Part shown: in pieces, positions 9,143-16,922 of the stretch
Position numbering within the stretch: position 1 is the stretch's first letter
Layout of the letters: each line of letters begins with the position of its first letter
NCBI RefSeq assembly: GCF_000382365.1
Contig: NZ_KB908221.1
Span: 1 to 64,000, forward strand
Direction of reading: 5' to 3'
From: Pannonibacter phragmitetus DSM 14782
GTDB lineage: Bacteria > Pseudomonadota > Alphaproteobacteria > Rhizobiales > Stappiaceae
Length of the DNA: 64,000 bases
The notes under the pieces: model-generated
What the model was told of the DNA's origin: nothing
What the model saw: only the letters and a program-made list of their open reading frames with translations
Database searches by the model: none
Position numbers and translations under genes: made by a program

Positions 9143-9934
9143 TCAGTCCGCCCGCGACCCGTAATGCCGGATCTGGCGCAGGTCAGGCATCGCCGTCATG
9201 GCGCGCAGGACTGGTTCCAGCCGGCCGGCCCATTCCAGCACGCCCGCCTCATCACCGATCAGATCCTGACGCACCTCGATCAGCACATGGGCAAGGCCGC
9301 GCCGGGTGCAGTGGCGGTACATTGTGTCGTTTTTCAGGGCTCCATCGTAAGGCTCATTGTCGCCAACGACCAGCGTTCCATCCGCAGACAGGGCTTCAAA
9401 GACGGGTGTAACCGCGCGCCGATCCTTGTCCCACAGAAGGCCGGCATGCCAGGGCCGCGGCGTGCCGCGCCAGACCGGTGTATAGCTGTGGACCGATACC
9501 ACGACTGGAGGCGCCGCCGCTTCCAGCATGGCATCCAGAGTGGCCGCGATGCGGTCATGATAGGGACGGTGGTAGAGCGCAATGCGGCGCTCCCGCTCCG
9601 CCGCATCATGGCGGGCATTGCCGGGAACAACGGCACCATCCGAAAGGCGCATCACCAGCGTCGGGTCATCCTCACCCCGGTTGGGATCGATCAGCAGGCG
9701 CGAGAAGGTCGTCATCAGCGCTGGCGCGGCAAGCCGCCGTGCCAGCTCCAGCGTCAGCGGCCGCACGCCAATGTCATAGGCGATATGCCGTTCAAACTGT
9801 GCCGGAGGCAGGCCCAGATCGCCATATTCGGGCGGCAGGGCGTTGCGGGCATGATCGCACAACAGCAGCAGGCCGCAGCCCAGATTCCCGTCAATTGCTT
9901 CGACAGGTTCAAATGCGGAAGGGTTCAAGTGCAT
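9143..9934 (-). CDS. N-formylglutamate amidohydrolase family protein
   Basis: About 263 residues. Family motifs are LLLCDHARNALP, the short DIGV segment, SRLLIDPNR and the metal-site region VVSVHSYTPVW, matching the N-formylglutamate amidohydrolase (HutG2-like) fold, which hydrolyses N-formyl-L-glutamate or related N-acyl amino acids. No hut genes are nearby, so a role in histidine degradation is not supported by context. I placed the start at the ATG at 9934, where family similarity begins, rather than at far-upstream in-frame codons that would overlap the divergent glycerate kinase gene. A second, distinct paralogue lies at 16923-17825. Confidence 0.85.
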   Translation of the reverse strand: MHLNPSAFEPVEAIDGNLGCGLLLLCDHARNALPPEYGDLGLPPAQFERHIAYDIGVRPLTLELARRLAAPALMTTFSRLLIDPNRGEDDPTLVMRLSDGAVVPGNARHDAAERERRIALYHRPYHDRIAATLDAMLEAAAPPVVVSVHSYTPVWRGTPRPWHAGLLWDKDRRAVTPVFEALSADGTLVVGDNEPYDGALKNDTMYRHCTRRGLAHVLIEVRQDLIGDEAGVLEWAGRLEPVLRAMTAMPDLRQIRHYGSRAD

Positions 9935-10036
9935 TGCTCGGGGATGACGGTTGAGAGGATGCGCAATTCGGGTGACGCAAGCGCTTTGCTTGCGTAAGAA
10001 ATAGAACACAGAGGCGCCTCTACCAACAGGTTTTCG

Positions 10037-11338
10037 ATGCCCGTCGCCACACATACCGCTTCCTTTCTCGAAACCTTGTTTCAGGCGGCCGTTGATGCCG
10101 CGCTGCCGGGACAGTGCCTTCCCCCGCATTTGCCTGAACCTGTGGAAAGCGGGCGGATCATTCTGCTGGCGGCAGGCAAGGCGGCAGGCTCCATGCTGGA
10201 GACAGCCGAGCGCCATTACCGGGAAGACCGGGGCCTCGGCCCGAACCGGCTTCTGGGTCTCGGCGTCACCCGCCATGGCTACGCCCGCCCGACGGGCACC
10301 ATCGAGCTGATCGAGGCCGGACACCCCGTGCCGGATGAGGCTGGCGTTGCAGCAACGCTGCGCTGCCTTGACATTGCCCGCAGCGCGCAACCCGGGGATC
10401 ATGTGGTGGTGCTGCTCTCGGGCGGCGGCTCGGCCAACTGGATTGCCCCCGCTGAAGGTGTGTCACTTGCTGACAAGCAGGCTCTGACCAAGGCGCTGCT
10501 GCGCTCCGGCGCGACGATCGACGAGATCAACACCATCCGCAAACACCTTTCCCGCATCAAGGGCGGCCGTCTTGCCAAGGCAATCCGTCCCGATGTGGCG
10601 CTGACGACGCTGGCCGTGTCCGACGTGCCCCGTGACGACCCGGCGGTGATTGCCTCAGGCCCTACCGTACCGGACCCAACCACGCTGCAGCATGCGCGCG
10701 GACTGTGCCTGGCACGCGGCATTACCCTGCCCCCGTCCATTCAGACTGCACTGAACGACCCGGCCAACGAAAGCATCAAGCCGGGAGATGCCGCTTTCGA
10801 AGGGCGCAGCTACAAGCTTGTGGCAACGCCGATGCAATCCATCGAGGCAGCAAAGCGCGTGGCAGAGGCGGCAGGTTACGAAACGATCCTCCTGGGCGAC
10901 AGCCTTGAAGGCGAAGCGCGCGATGTTGCAGCTTCGCATGCCGCGCTTGCCAGGGATCTGCAACGGAATGGCCGAAAGTGCGTGCTTCTGTCGGGCGGCG
11001 AACTGACGGTGACCATCGCGGGAGATGGGCGCGGCGGGCCGAACCAGGAATATGCGCTGGCACTGGCGCTCGCTCTTGGCGGGGCAGAGGGCATTTCGGC
11101 TGTTGCCGGGGACACGGACGGCACGGATGGCGGACGCGGGCTCGCAGACGACGCAGCCGGCGCCATGCTTGATTCGTCCACCCTTTCCCGGGCAAGCGCT
11201 CTGGGTCTTGATGCTGCCGCATTTCTGGCGAGAAACGACAGCACCGGCTTCTTCGAGAAGCTTGGGGATCTGCTGACCCCCGGGCCGACTTTCACCAATG
11301 TCAACGACTTCCGTGCCGTTGTCATTGACAGGACATGA
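10037..11338 (+). CDS. glycerate 2-kinase (MOFRL / DUF4147 family)
   Basis: A 433-residue type of glycerate kinase that phosphorylates D-glycerate to 2-phosphoglycerate with ATP. The N-terminal DUF4147 domain has LLAAGKAAGSM, LLSGGGSANW and the conserved TIRKHLSRIKGGRLA; the C-terminal MOFRL domain shows LLSGGELTVTI, GGPNQEYAL and GDTDGTDG. Length is normal. It is divergent from the amidohydrolase gene with about 100 bases between. Because pyruvate kinase follows downstream, the pair could feed glycerate into lower glycolysis (2-phosphoglycerate, PEP, pyruvate), though enolase is not here and the pyk unit seems to have its own promoter. Confidence 0.93.
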   Translation: MPVATHTASFLETLFQAAVDAALPGQCLPPHLPEPVESGRIILLAAGKAAGSMLETAERHYREDRGLGPNRLLGLGVTRHGYARPTGTIELIEAGHPVPDEAGVAATLRCLDIARSAQPGDHVVVLLSGGGSANWIAPAEGVSLADKQALTKALLRSGATIDEINTIRKHLSRIKGGRLAKAIRPDVALTTLAVSDVPRDDPAVIASGPTVPDPTTLQHARGLCLARGITLPPSIQTALNDPANESIKPGDAAFEGRSYKLVATPMQSIEAAKRVAEAAGYETILLGDSLEGEARDVAASHAALARDLQRNGRKCVLLSGGELTVTIAGDGRGGPNQEYALALALALGGAEGISAVAGDTDGTDGGRGLADDAAGAMLDSSTLSRASALGLDAAAFLARNDSTGFFEKLGDLLTPGPTFTNVNDFRAVVIDRT

Positions 11339-11370
11339 CCCGGACCGCAAAGGTCCTCACAAATTATCGG

Positions 11371-11386
11371 ATTAAATCGGTTTAAT
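11371..11386. promoter_or_regulatory. palindromic operator candidate upstream of DUF1036-pyk
   Basis: ATTAAATCGGTTTAAT is an inverted repeat with 6-base arms, 24 bases before the DUF1036 start. Its form is that of a LacI-family operator; as I recall, the rhizobial central-carbon regulator PckR uses a very similar AT-armed site with a TCGA centre. The location in front of a pyruvate kinase unit fits. Confidence 0.5.
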
Positions 11387-11410
11387 GATCACGGACAAGG
11401 AACGCAGGGC

Positions 11411-11872
11411 ATGAGAGATCCGGCATGGACCGGCACAGGCTTTGCGCGTGCAGCTCTTGCATTTGCGGTATTCGTTGCTGTGGCTTTCCTGAGCGATACG
11501 GCAAAAGCGGACTTGCGTCTGTGTAACAAGACCGAAAGCAACGTTGGCGTTGCCATCGGATACAAGGATAAGACTGACTGGGTCACCGAAGGCTGGTGGA
11601 ACCTTGCCGCCAACAGCTGTGAAACGCTTGTGCCAGGAGCACTTGTGTCACGCTACTATTACATTTATGCCGTCGATTACGATCAGTTTGGCGAATGGGG
11701 CGGCCGGGCGTACATGTGTACGCGCGAAAAAGAGTTCACGATTCGCGGAATTGAAGACTGTGTGGCGCGCGGCTATGAGCGCACCGGATTTTTCGAGATC
11801 GACACAGGCGAGCAGAGCAACTGGACGGTTCAGCTGACTGAGCCGGTACAACAGGGAACGGGTGCACAATGA
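11411..11872 (+). CDS. DUF1036 family exported protein
   Basis: A 153-residue protein with an N-terminal hydrophobic segment (AALAFAVFVAVAFLSDTAKA) that reads as a signal peptide, followed by a DUF1036 domain: LRLCNKTESNVGVAIGYKD, EGWWNLAANSCETL and YIYAVDYDQFGEWGG. Cysteines occur at conserved family positions. The function of DUF1036 is not known. Its stop codon overlaps the pyruvate kinase start (ATGA), so the two are translationally coupled. The DUF1036-pyk pairing recurs in alphaproteobacteria, but no mechanism links an exported protein to the enzyme. Confidence 0.85.
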   Translation: MRDPAWTGTGFARAALAFAVFVAVAFLSDTAKADLRLCNKTESNVGVAIGYKDKTDWVTEGWWNLAANSCETLVPGALVSRYYYIYAVDYDQFGEWGGRAYMCTREKEFTIRGIEDCVARGYERTGFFEIDTGEQSNWTVQLTEPVQQGTGAQ

Positions 11873-13305
11873 GGCGAAATCGGCGCGTTAAAATTCTTGC
11901 AACTCTGGGACCGGCCTCTTCCACCCAGGAGATGATCGAGAAGCTGTACATGGCTGGCGCGGATGTGTTCCGCATCAACATGAGCCATGCGGACCACGAT
12001 CTGATGCGCGAACTGGTGCGCCGCATCCGCGCTGTCGAGGAAAAGGTGGGCCGCCCGATCGGCATTCTCGCCGACCTCCAGGGCCCGAAGCTGCGCGTCG
12101 GCAAGTTCGCCGAAGGCCCGGTGATGCTGGAAGACGGCGCCACCTTCGTGCTGGACTCCGACCCCACGCCGGGCGACGTCTCCCGCGTCTTCCTGCCCCA
12201 TCCGGAAATTCTCAAGGCACTTCAGCCGGGCCACCGCCTGCTGCTGGACGATGGCAAGATCCGCCTTGTTGTCACCGAGTGCACCGCCTCGCGCGCCATG
12301 ACCCGCGTGGAAGTCGGCGGCAAGCTCTCCGACAAGAAGGGCGTCAGCGTTCCGGATTCGGAAATCGGCATGAGCGCCCTCACCGACAAGGACCGCGCCG
12401 ACCTGACGGCCGTGCTGGAAACCAGCGTGGACTGGATCGCACTCTCCTTTATCCAGCGCCCGGACGATATCGCTGAAGTGCGCAAGATCGTGCGCGGCCG
12501 CGCCGGCATCCTCGCCAAGATCGAGAAGCCGCAGGCGATCGACCGTCTGGCCGAAATCATCGAGCTGTCCGACGCCCTGATGGTGGCCCGTGGTGACCTT
12601 GGCGTGGAAATGCCGCTGGAGCAGGTTCCTGGCCTCCAGAAGCGCATCACCCGTGCGGCACGCCGCGCCGGCAAGCCGGTGGTTGTCGCCACCCAGATGC
12701 TGGAATCCATGATCACCGCTCCGGTGCCGACCCGCGCCGAAGTGTCGGACGTCGCCACGGCTGTGTTCGAAGGCGCCGATGCCATCATGCTGTCGGCCGA
12801 GTCCGCTGCAGGCCAGTTCCCGATCGAGGCGGTCAGCACCATGGACCGGATCGCCCAGCAGGTGGAAACGGACCAGAACTTCCGCACCATCATCCACGCA
12901 CAGCGGACCGAACCGGAAGCCACCGGCGCCGATGCCATTTCGGCAGCAGCACGGCAGATCGCCGAAACGCTGAACCTTGCAGCTGTCGTCTGCTACACCT
13001 CGTCGGGCGCAACGGGCCTGCGCGCGGCGCGTGAGCGCTGCTCCGCCCCGGTCATCGCCCTGTCGCCGGTCGCCTCCACCGCGCGCCGTCTCGCCCTTGC
13101 GTGGGGCCTGCACTGCGTTGTCAGCGAGGATGCGAACGACGAGAACGACATGGTGAACCGCGCATGCAAGATCGCCAGCCAGGAAGGCTTCGCCAAGCCC
13201 GGCCAGCGCGTGATCGTGACGGCCGGCGTGCCCTTCGGCACCCCCGGCTCCACCAACATGCTGCGCATCGCCTTCGTCGGCAGCGACGGCCAGAGCGGCC
13301 TCTGA
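11869..13305 (+). CDS. pyk: pyruvate kinase
   Basis: A 478-residue pyruvate kinase converting PEP and ADP to pyruvate and ATP. Conserved segments include KILATLGPASS at the N-terminus, RINMSH, ADLQGPKLRVG, the active-site signature around ILAKIEKPQAI (catalytic lysine), ARGDLGVEMP, and VVVATQMLESM followed by IMLSAESAAGQ. The C-terminal regulatory domain is present. Overlaps the DUF1036 gene by four bases and is followed by a good terminator, so the two form one short operon, probably controlled from the palindrome at 11371. Confidence 0.97.
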   Translation: MRRNRRVKILATLGPASSTQEMIEKLYMAGADVFRINMSHADHDLMRELVRRIRAVEEKVGRPIGILADLQGPKLRVGKFAEGPVMLEDGATFVLDSDPTPGDVSRVFLPHPEILKALQPGHRLLLDDGKIRLVVTECTASRAMTRVEVGGKLSDKKGVSVPDSEIGMSALTDKDRADLTAVLETSVDWIALSFIQRPDDIAEVRKIVRGRAGILAKIEKPQAIDRLAEIIELSDALMVARGDLGVEMPLEQVPGLQKRITRAARRAGKPVVVATQMLESMITAPVPTRAEVSDVATAVFEGADAIMLSAESAAGQFPIEAVSTMDRIAQQVETDQNFRTIIHAQRTEPEATGADAISAAARQIAETLNLAAVVCYTSSGATGLRAARERCSAPVIALSPVASTARRLALAWGLHCVVSEDANDENDMVNRACKIASQEGFAKPGQRVIVTAGVPFGTPGSTNMLRIAFVGSDGQSGL

Positions 13306-13328
13306 GAGCCCTCAAACACCAGACATCT

Positions 13329-13358
13329 GATGGCCCGCCCCTGGCGGGCCATTTTGTT
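13329..13358 (+). terminator. rho-independent terminator of pyk
   Basis: Stem ATGGCCCGCC / GGCGGGCCAT followed by TTTTGTTT, 25 bases after the pyk stop. Confidence 0.9.
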
Positions 13359-13457
13359 TCAAAGCGCACAACCCAAGGGGGCAAAGAATAGATTGCACTT
13401 GATATATGGCGAAGTTTGCGAAAATCTCTTCTGACAAATTTCCTGGACTGCACTCGA

Positions 13458-13943
13458 ATGAATCAGAGCGGCCATCATCAAACAGACCCGGGGTTCTGGA
13501 TCCAGGAATGGCTTACTCAGATCAAACGAGTTTCTGAATCACGCTGGCCCAAGAAATTCAGGCCAGTCATCAAGGGCACACCGCGCGTCGGCGACCTTTA
13601 CTGGTGCAACTTCCATCGGGAAACCGAAGTTGAGCTCCCTGAAATGTGGAAGACCCGGCCCTGCGTCATCGTAAGCCGCAAGAACGTGCTTCACGGCAAG
13701 GTTCCAGTTCTGCCTTTTTCAACATCACTTAGAAATGCAGATGACGGGATGGCCCATGAGGTCAGCAAGGCGACTCGCGACAAGCTGGATGGCAGAGTAA
13801 GCTGGATTCTATGCGATCACCCCTGCACCGTTGCCACCAGCCGCTTGCGGCAAGTGAAGGGCGGTGTCCCGAAACTGCCTTCTGCGGAACTGAGGGACGT
13901 CCTGCTTCTGATGACAAGGGCTCTTGCGGAACCTCTTCCTTAA
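13458..13943 (+). CDS. PemK/MazF-type toxin-like protein, no antitoxin seen
   Basis: About 161 residues from the ATG at 13458. The C-terminal two thirds carry PemK/MazF features: RVGDLYWCNFH, RPCVIVSRKN, KVPVLPFST and a late CTVATSRLRQV segment, corresponding to the beta-barrel core of MazF-like endoribonucleases. The family cleaves mRNA at short sequences. The N-terminus has an extra 45-residue basic helical extension. No antitoxin-sized frame lies directly upstream or downstream, so this may be a solitary or repurposed member. Codon use and base composition are clearly less GC-rich than neighbours, which suggests acquisition. An in-frame TTG at 13416 could extend it. Confidence 0.75.
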   Translation: MNQSGHHQTDPGFWIQEWLTQIKRVSESRWPKKFRPVIKGTPRVGDLYWCNFHRETEVELPEMWKTRPCVIVSRKNVLHGKVPVLPFSTSLRNADDGMAHEVSKATRDKLDGRVSWILCDHPCTVATSRLRQVKGGVPKLPSAELRDVLLLMTRALAEPLP

Positions 13944-13952
13944 GCGCTTACC

Positions 13953-13981
13953 TTGACTTTTGAGCAGTAAGACGCATATTT
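13953..13981 (+). promoter_or_regulatory. sigma-70-type promoter of small RNA candidate
   Basis: TTGACT at 13953-13958 and ATATTT at 13976-13981 with 17 bases between. Located just after the toxin gene and about 90 bases before a strong terminator with no reading frame in between. Confidence 0.5.
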
Positions 13982-13987
13982 GAAGAT

Positions 13988-14072
13988 ATACGCGGGAATG
14001 GAAACATTCTTTCGCCGCCCGGAGACGGGAGTTAAATGCCAAGCCACCCCTCGGGGTGGCTTTGGTTTTTCA
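13988..14072 (+). ncRNA. small RNA candidate, about 85 nt, MmgR/alpha-r8-like layout
   Basis: Between a promoter-like sequence and a terminator lie three stacked hairpins: GAATG-GAAA-CATTC (13996-14009), CCCG-GAGA-CGGG (14018-14029), both with GNRA tetraloops, and the terminator stem AAGCCACCCC / GGGGTGGCTT (14041-14062) with a T-rich tail. No protein frame fits. The three-hairpin order and the GTTAAATGCCAAGCC segment before the terminator remind me of the alphaproteobacterial MmgR (suhB, RF00519) small RNA, which limits polyhydroxybutyrate storage. That family match is a recollection, not a computed hit. The 3' end touches the stop of the convergent hydrolase gene. Confidence 0.6.
14041..14072 (+). 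terminator. rho-independent terminator
   Basis: Ten-base perfect stem AAGCCACCCC / GGGGTGGCTT followed by TGGTTTTT. It closes the small RNA candidate and may also catch read-through from the toxin gene. Confidence 0.92.
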
Positions 14073-15032
14073 AGCGCCCGCACGCTCCCCAACCACGCTT
14101 CCAAGCCCCCGGATCAGCGCCACGATCTCATCCGTGTGGCTATGCTGCGGCATATGGCCGGCGCCAGGCAGTTCGATCAGGCGGCAATTGGGCAGATCGC
14201 GCGCAAGGCCCTTCGAGTGAATGCTGGGCCAGACAACCGTGTCCTGATCCCCTGTGATGGCAAGTGCCGGCTGGGTGATGGCGCCGTAGTCGCGGCACTG
14301 CTGCGCCAGATGGCGGTTGAAGGCGGCAAGGTCCATGGCATTGGCACGGAAGCTCTCCGGCCGGAACAACAGATCCACGCCGATGGCTGCATCATATCCC
14401 TCCGGCACGCTTGCGGGCACAAACACGTTGCGTATGGAGGCAGGTGCCAGACGTTCGGCAGCGGGCAAGGCCAGCGTGCGGCAGAACAGGTCCCCGATCA
14501 CGGGCAGCGCAGCGAGCTTGTAGTACCATGCGACGCCGCCATTCCAGGGATGTGTGGCGGGCGCCAGAAAGACGAGGCCCCTAACCCGCTCCGGCGCCTC
14601 CAGAGCCAATGCAGCGGCCACCGAGGCGCCAAAGGAATGGCCGATGACAACAGCCGGCCCGAAGTCCAGCATCTTCAGCAGTGCGGCGATGCGCCGGGCC
14701 TGATCCCGCGGCGAGGCATCCGGCGGCAAGCTCCGTTCGGAGAAGCCAAGGCCCGGCCGGTCCACGAACAGCATCTCGTGCGTGTCCTTGAAATGCGGCG
14801 CAAAGGCGAGGTGCAGATCCTGCAGGTTTCCGCTCGCCCCATGGATGAAAACCAGGCGGGGCACATCGCCAGAGACAGCAGGAGGCCGCGAATGGACATA
14901 GTGCACTTGTGCACAGTCAACAAAACCAAGGGTTCCTGCCGGTTTGTGACGGGCATTGATGCGCCTGCGGCGCAGTTCTGTATAGAGAGCGAGGAGCAGG
15001 AAAACGGCGAGAACAATCAGCAACAACGACAC
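14070..15032 (-). CDS. membrane-anchored alpha/beta hydrolase
   Basis: A 320-residue alpha/beta-hydrolase-fold protein. The first 20 residues form a hydrophobic helix (LLLIVLAVFLLLALY) followed by arginines, indicating an N-terminal inner-membrane anchor with the hydrolase on the cytoplasmic side or an uncleaved signal. Motifs: oxyanion region FIHGASGNLQDL, nucleophile elbow GHSFGAS, and a late GAGHMPQHS histidine. Substrate unknown (esters, epoxides or haloalkanes are all possible for this fold). The start is a GTG at 15032; a TTG could be used instead. Not obviously linked to neighbours. Confidence 0.85.
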   Translation of the reverse strand: MSLLLIVLAVFLLLALYTELRRRRINARHKPAGTLGFVDCAQVHYVHSRPPAVSGDVPRLVFIHGASGNLQDLHLAFAPHFKDTHEMLFVDRPGLGFSERSLPPDASPRDQARRIAALLKMLDFGPAVVIGHSFGASVAAALALEAPERVRGLVFLAPATHPWNGGVAWYYKLAALPVIGDLFCRTLALPAAERLAPASIRNVFVPASVPEGYDAAIGVDLLFRPESFRANAMDLAAFNRHLAQQCRDYGAITQPALAITGDQDTVVWPSIHSKGLARDLPNCRLIELPGAGHMPQHSHTDEIVALIRGLGSVVGERAGA

Positions 15033-15083
15033 TCCGGCAGCCGGTTGAGCCTGAGTGCAGCAGCAAGGGAACAGTGCCCGGCC

Positions 15084-15737
15084 TCAGACCGGCTCGCCGG
15101 CCAGTTCCTTTTCAAGCTCTTCGATCGCTTTACGTGCGCTTTCCAGTCCCGGATGTATTTGCGAGACACTCCGGAAGGTGGCCAAGGCCTTTTCCTTCTG
15201 GTCCAGATGGCGCTGGATGATCGCCAGACCGGACAGCGCGCCCCAATGGCGGGGCTCCAGCGCCAGAACATGCTCGATGTCGGCGAGTGAACGGCCGTAC
15301 TCGCGCTGCACGTAGTAGATGGTCGCCCGGCGGTTCCAGCCCTCGGCATAATCGGGCTTCAAGCGCAGCACAACATCCATGAGATCGAGGGCAAGGCCAT
15401 AGTCCTCGGCCCTGAGAGCAACGGCCGCACGCTGCATCAGCAGGTTCACCGTGTCGCTGCCGGATTCAAGATGCGCCCGCTGGATCTTGCGCGCGATCGG
15501 AGCCGCGTCGCGGTCCGACTTTGCAGCAGCAAGATCCCGGTAGAGGCTGTCCAGCGGCTTCTCGTCAGCCTGGACCTCAGGCGCCCTTGCCGCACCGGAC
15601 GCATCCTCCTGGCCCTCCGGCGGCAGAGTATTTAGATCCTCTGCGGAAGGCGGTGGTGTGCCGGGCGTCACTTCCTGTGCCAGCGATGGCTGGAGTGGAA
15701 GGGCGAGAAGGGAAGCTACAAACAGGAAAAGCCGCAT
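15084..15737 (-). CDS. exported tetratricopeptide-repeat protein
   Basis: About 217 residues from the ATG at 15737, which begins a clean signal peptide (RLFLFVASLLALPLQPSLAQ). The mature part has an acidic proline-rich linker and then three to four TPR units (residues about 100-210), e.g. ALRAEDYGLALDLMDVVLRLKPDYAEGW and REYGRSLADIEHVLALEPRHWGAL. TPR proteins act as scaffolds for protein-protein contacts in the periplasm. Upstream in-frame codons give an unlikely N-terminus. Lies 51 bases downstream of nothing convergent and upstream of the hydrolase, which may be on the same transcript. Confidence 0.85.
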   Translation of the reverse strand: MRLFLFVASLLALPLQPSLAQEVTPGTPPPSAEDLNTLPPEGQEDASGAARAPEVQADEKPLDSLYRDLAAAKSDRDAAPIARKIQRAHLESGSDTVNLLMQRAAVALRAEDYGLALDLMDVVLRLKPDYAEGWNRRATIYYVQREYGRSLADIEHVLALEPRHWGALSGLAIIQRHLDQKEKALATFRSVSQIHPGLESARKAIEELEKELAGEPV

Positions 15738-15818
15738 GCTGGCAAGGATACCTTGCTGCACGCGGCCGTCAATCCTGCAAAGCAAGAAGGGGCTCACGAT
15801 CCCGCGAGCACCAGCAAC

Positions 15819-15944
15819 TCAGCCCTGACGAGCCTTGAAGCGCGGGTTCTTCTTGTTGATGATGTAGACACGGCCCTTACGGCGAACCATGCGGTTTTCC
15901 CGGTGACGGGCCATCAGCGCCTTGAGAGAGTTCTTGATCTTCAT
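15819..15944 (-). CDS. rpmJ: 50S ribosomal protein L36
   Basis: A 41-residue frame reading [18 protein letters not shown], then [27 protein letters not shown] C-terminus, matching the zinc-free alphaproteobacterial L36. It is a component of the large ribosomal subunit near the peptidyl-transferase region. The four cysteine/histidine zinc ligands of the other L36 form are absent, so it should not need zinc. It stands alone, away from the main ribosomal operons, as is usual for this form. It is too short to be found by a simple length cut-off. Confidence 0.96.
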   Translation of the reverse strand: MKIKNSLKALMARHRENRMVRRKGRVYIINKKNPRFKARQG

Positions 15945-16108
15945 CGTTGTGTCCCCGGAAGGGCCCTGCTGTTCTACTCAAAAGAAACGGGCGCCTGGGC
16001 GCCCGCATGGACTTGGTTTCTGGTCGAAAGCCCCGGCGCGGATATCGCGCCAGAGGCTTCTTTCCTCACCTGCAGCTGACCGGGCCCTCGCCTTGCCTGC
16101 TGCAATAA

Positions 16109-16183
<75 letters not shown>

Positions 16184-16225
16184 GAAATCTTCGGAACCAA
16201 GCGCCGGAGCGCTGCGGTGGTCAGC

Positions 16226-16254
16226 GATATAACGGGGATCGCCGGACTGTGCAA
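16226..16254 (-). promoter_or_regulatory. promoter of tRNA-Val
   Basis: Read leftwards: TTGCAC (16254-16249), 17 bases, TATATC (16231-16226), about 43 bases before the mature tRNA 5' end. Near-consensus housekeeping promoter. Confidence 0.75.
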
Positions 16255-16340
16255 GACCCCAATCTCAGAACCGTCAAACAATTTTTCAGACGGCACTGAC
16301 CTGTGGAAAGACGCCTTCCCACATCACTGACCGGCAGCCC

Positions 16341-16700
16341 TCAGGCTGCCAGCATGCGTTCGACTTCCTGCACAAGGTCCTTCAGGTGGAAGGGCTTGGA
16401 CAGAACCTTGGCATCTTTCGGCGCATTGGAATCCGGGTTCAGTGCCACGGCGGCAAAGCCGGTGATGAACATGACCTTGAGGTCCGGGTCCAGCTGGGTG
16501 GCGCGGCGGGCGAGTTCGATGCCATCCATCTCCGGCATGACGATATCCGTCAGCAGCAGGGCGAAAGGCTCTTCCCGCAGGCGTTCATAGGCGCTCTTGC
16601 CGTTATCAAAGGACACGACATCATGGCCGGCGTTCTCAAGCGCCTTGGCCAGAAAGCGCCGCATATCATTGTCGTCTTCCGCCAGAAGGATTCGCGACAT
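16341..16700 (-). CDS. cpdR: cell-cycle response regulator CpdR
   Basis: A 119-residue single-domain receiver protein that closely matches CpdR: SRILLAEDDNDMRRFLAKAL, phospho-acceptor in LLTDIVMPEMDG, VMFITGFAAVAL and the C-terminal VLSKPFHLKDLVQEVERML. In Caulobacter and rhizobia, unphosphorylated CpdR brings ClpXP to the pole to degrade cell-cycle regulators; it is phosphorylated by the CckA-ChpT relay. There is no output domain, as expected. ATG at 16700 is used rather than a TTG three codons earlier. Monocistronic, upstream of the tRNA. Confidence 0.95.
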   Translation of the reverse strand: MSRILLAEDDNDMRRFLAKALENAGHDVVSFDNGKSAYERLREEPFALLLTDIVMPEMDGIELARRATQLDPDLKVMFITGFAAVALNPDSNAPKDAKVLSKPFHLKDLVQEVERMLAA

Positions 16701-16922
16701 GGTGGACAACCGTCAAACTCCGAAACTCAGGGAAACCACCGCCGGGGGTGGGTGCTCGATGCCAGTTATAATTCCAATCCGCCGTAAAGATAGAGTGAAG
16801 CGGGCTTGAACACCGCGCTTTCGCTCATTTGTGGACAGGACTGTTGATTCCTTGGCAAGATAAGGAAACAGCAAGCTTGCGCCCGGGCAGGTTTGCCGGC
16901 AGAGCGGAAAGCGGTCAGCCCC

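Noticed and set aside
13416..13943. Complete type II toxin-antitoxin module
   Set aside because: No antitoxin frame of 60-100 residues with a ribosome site lies within 300 bases on either side.
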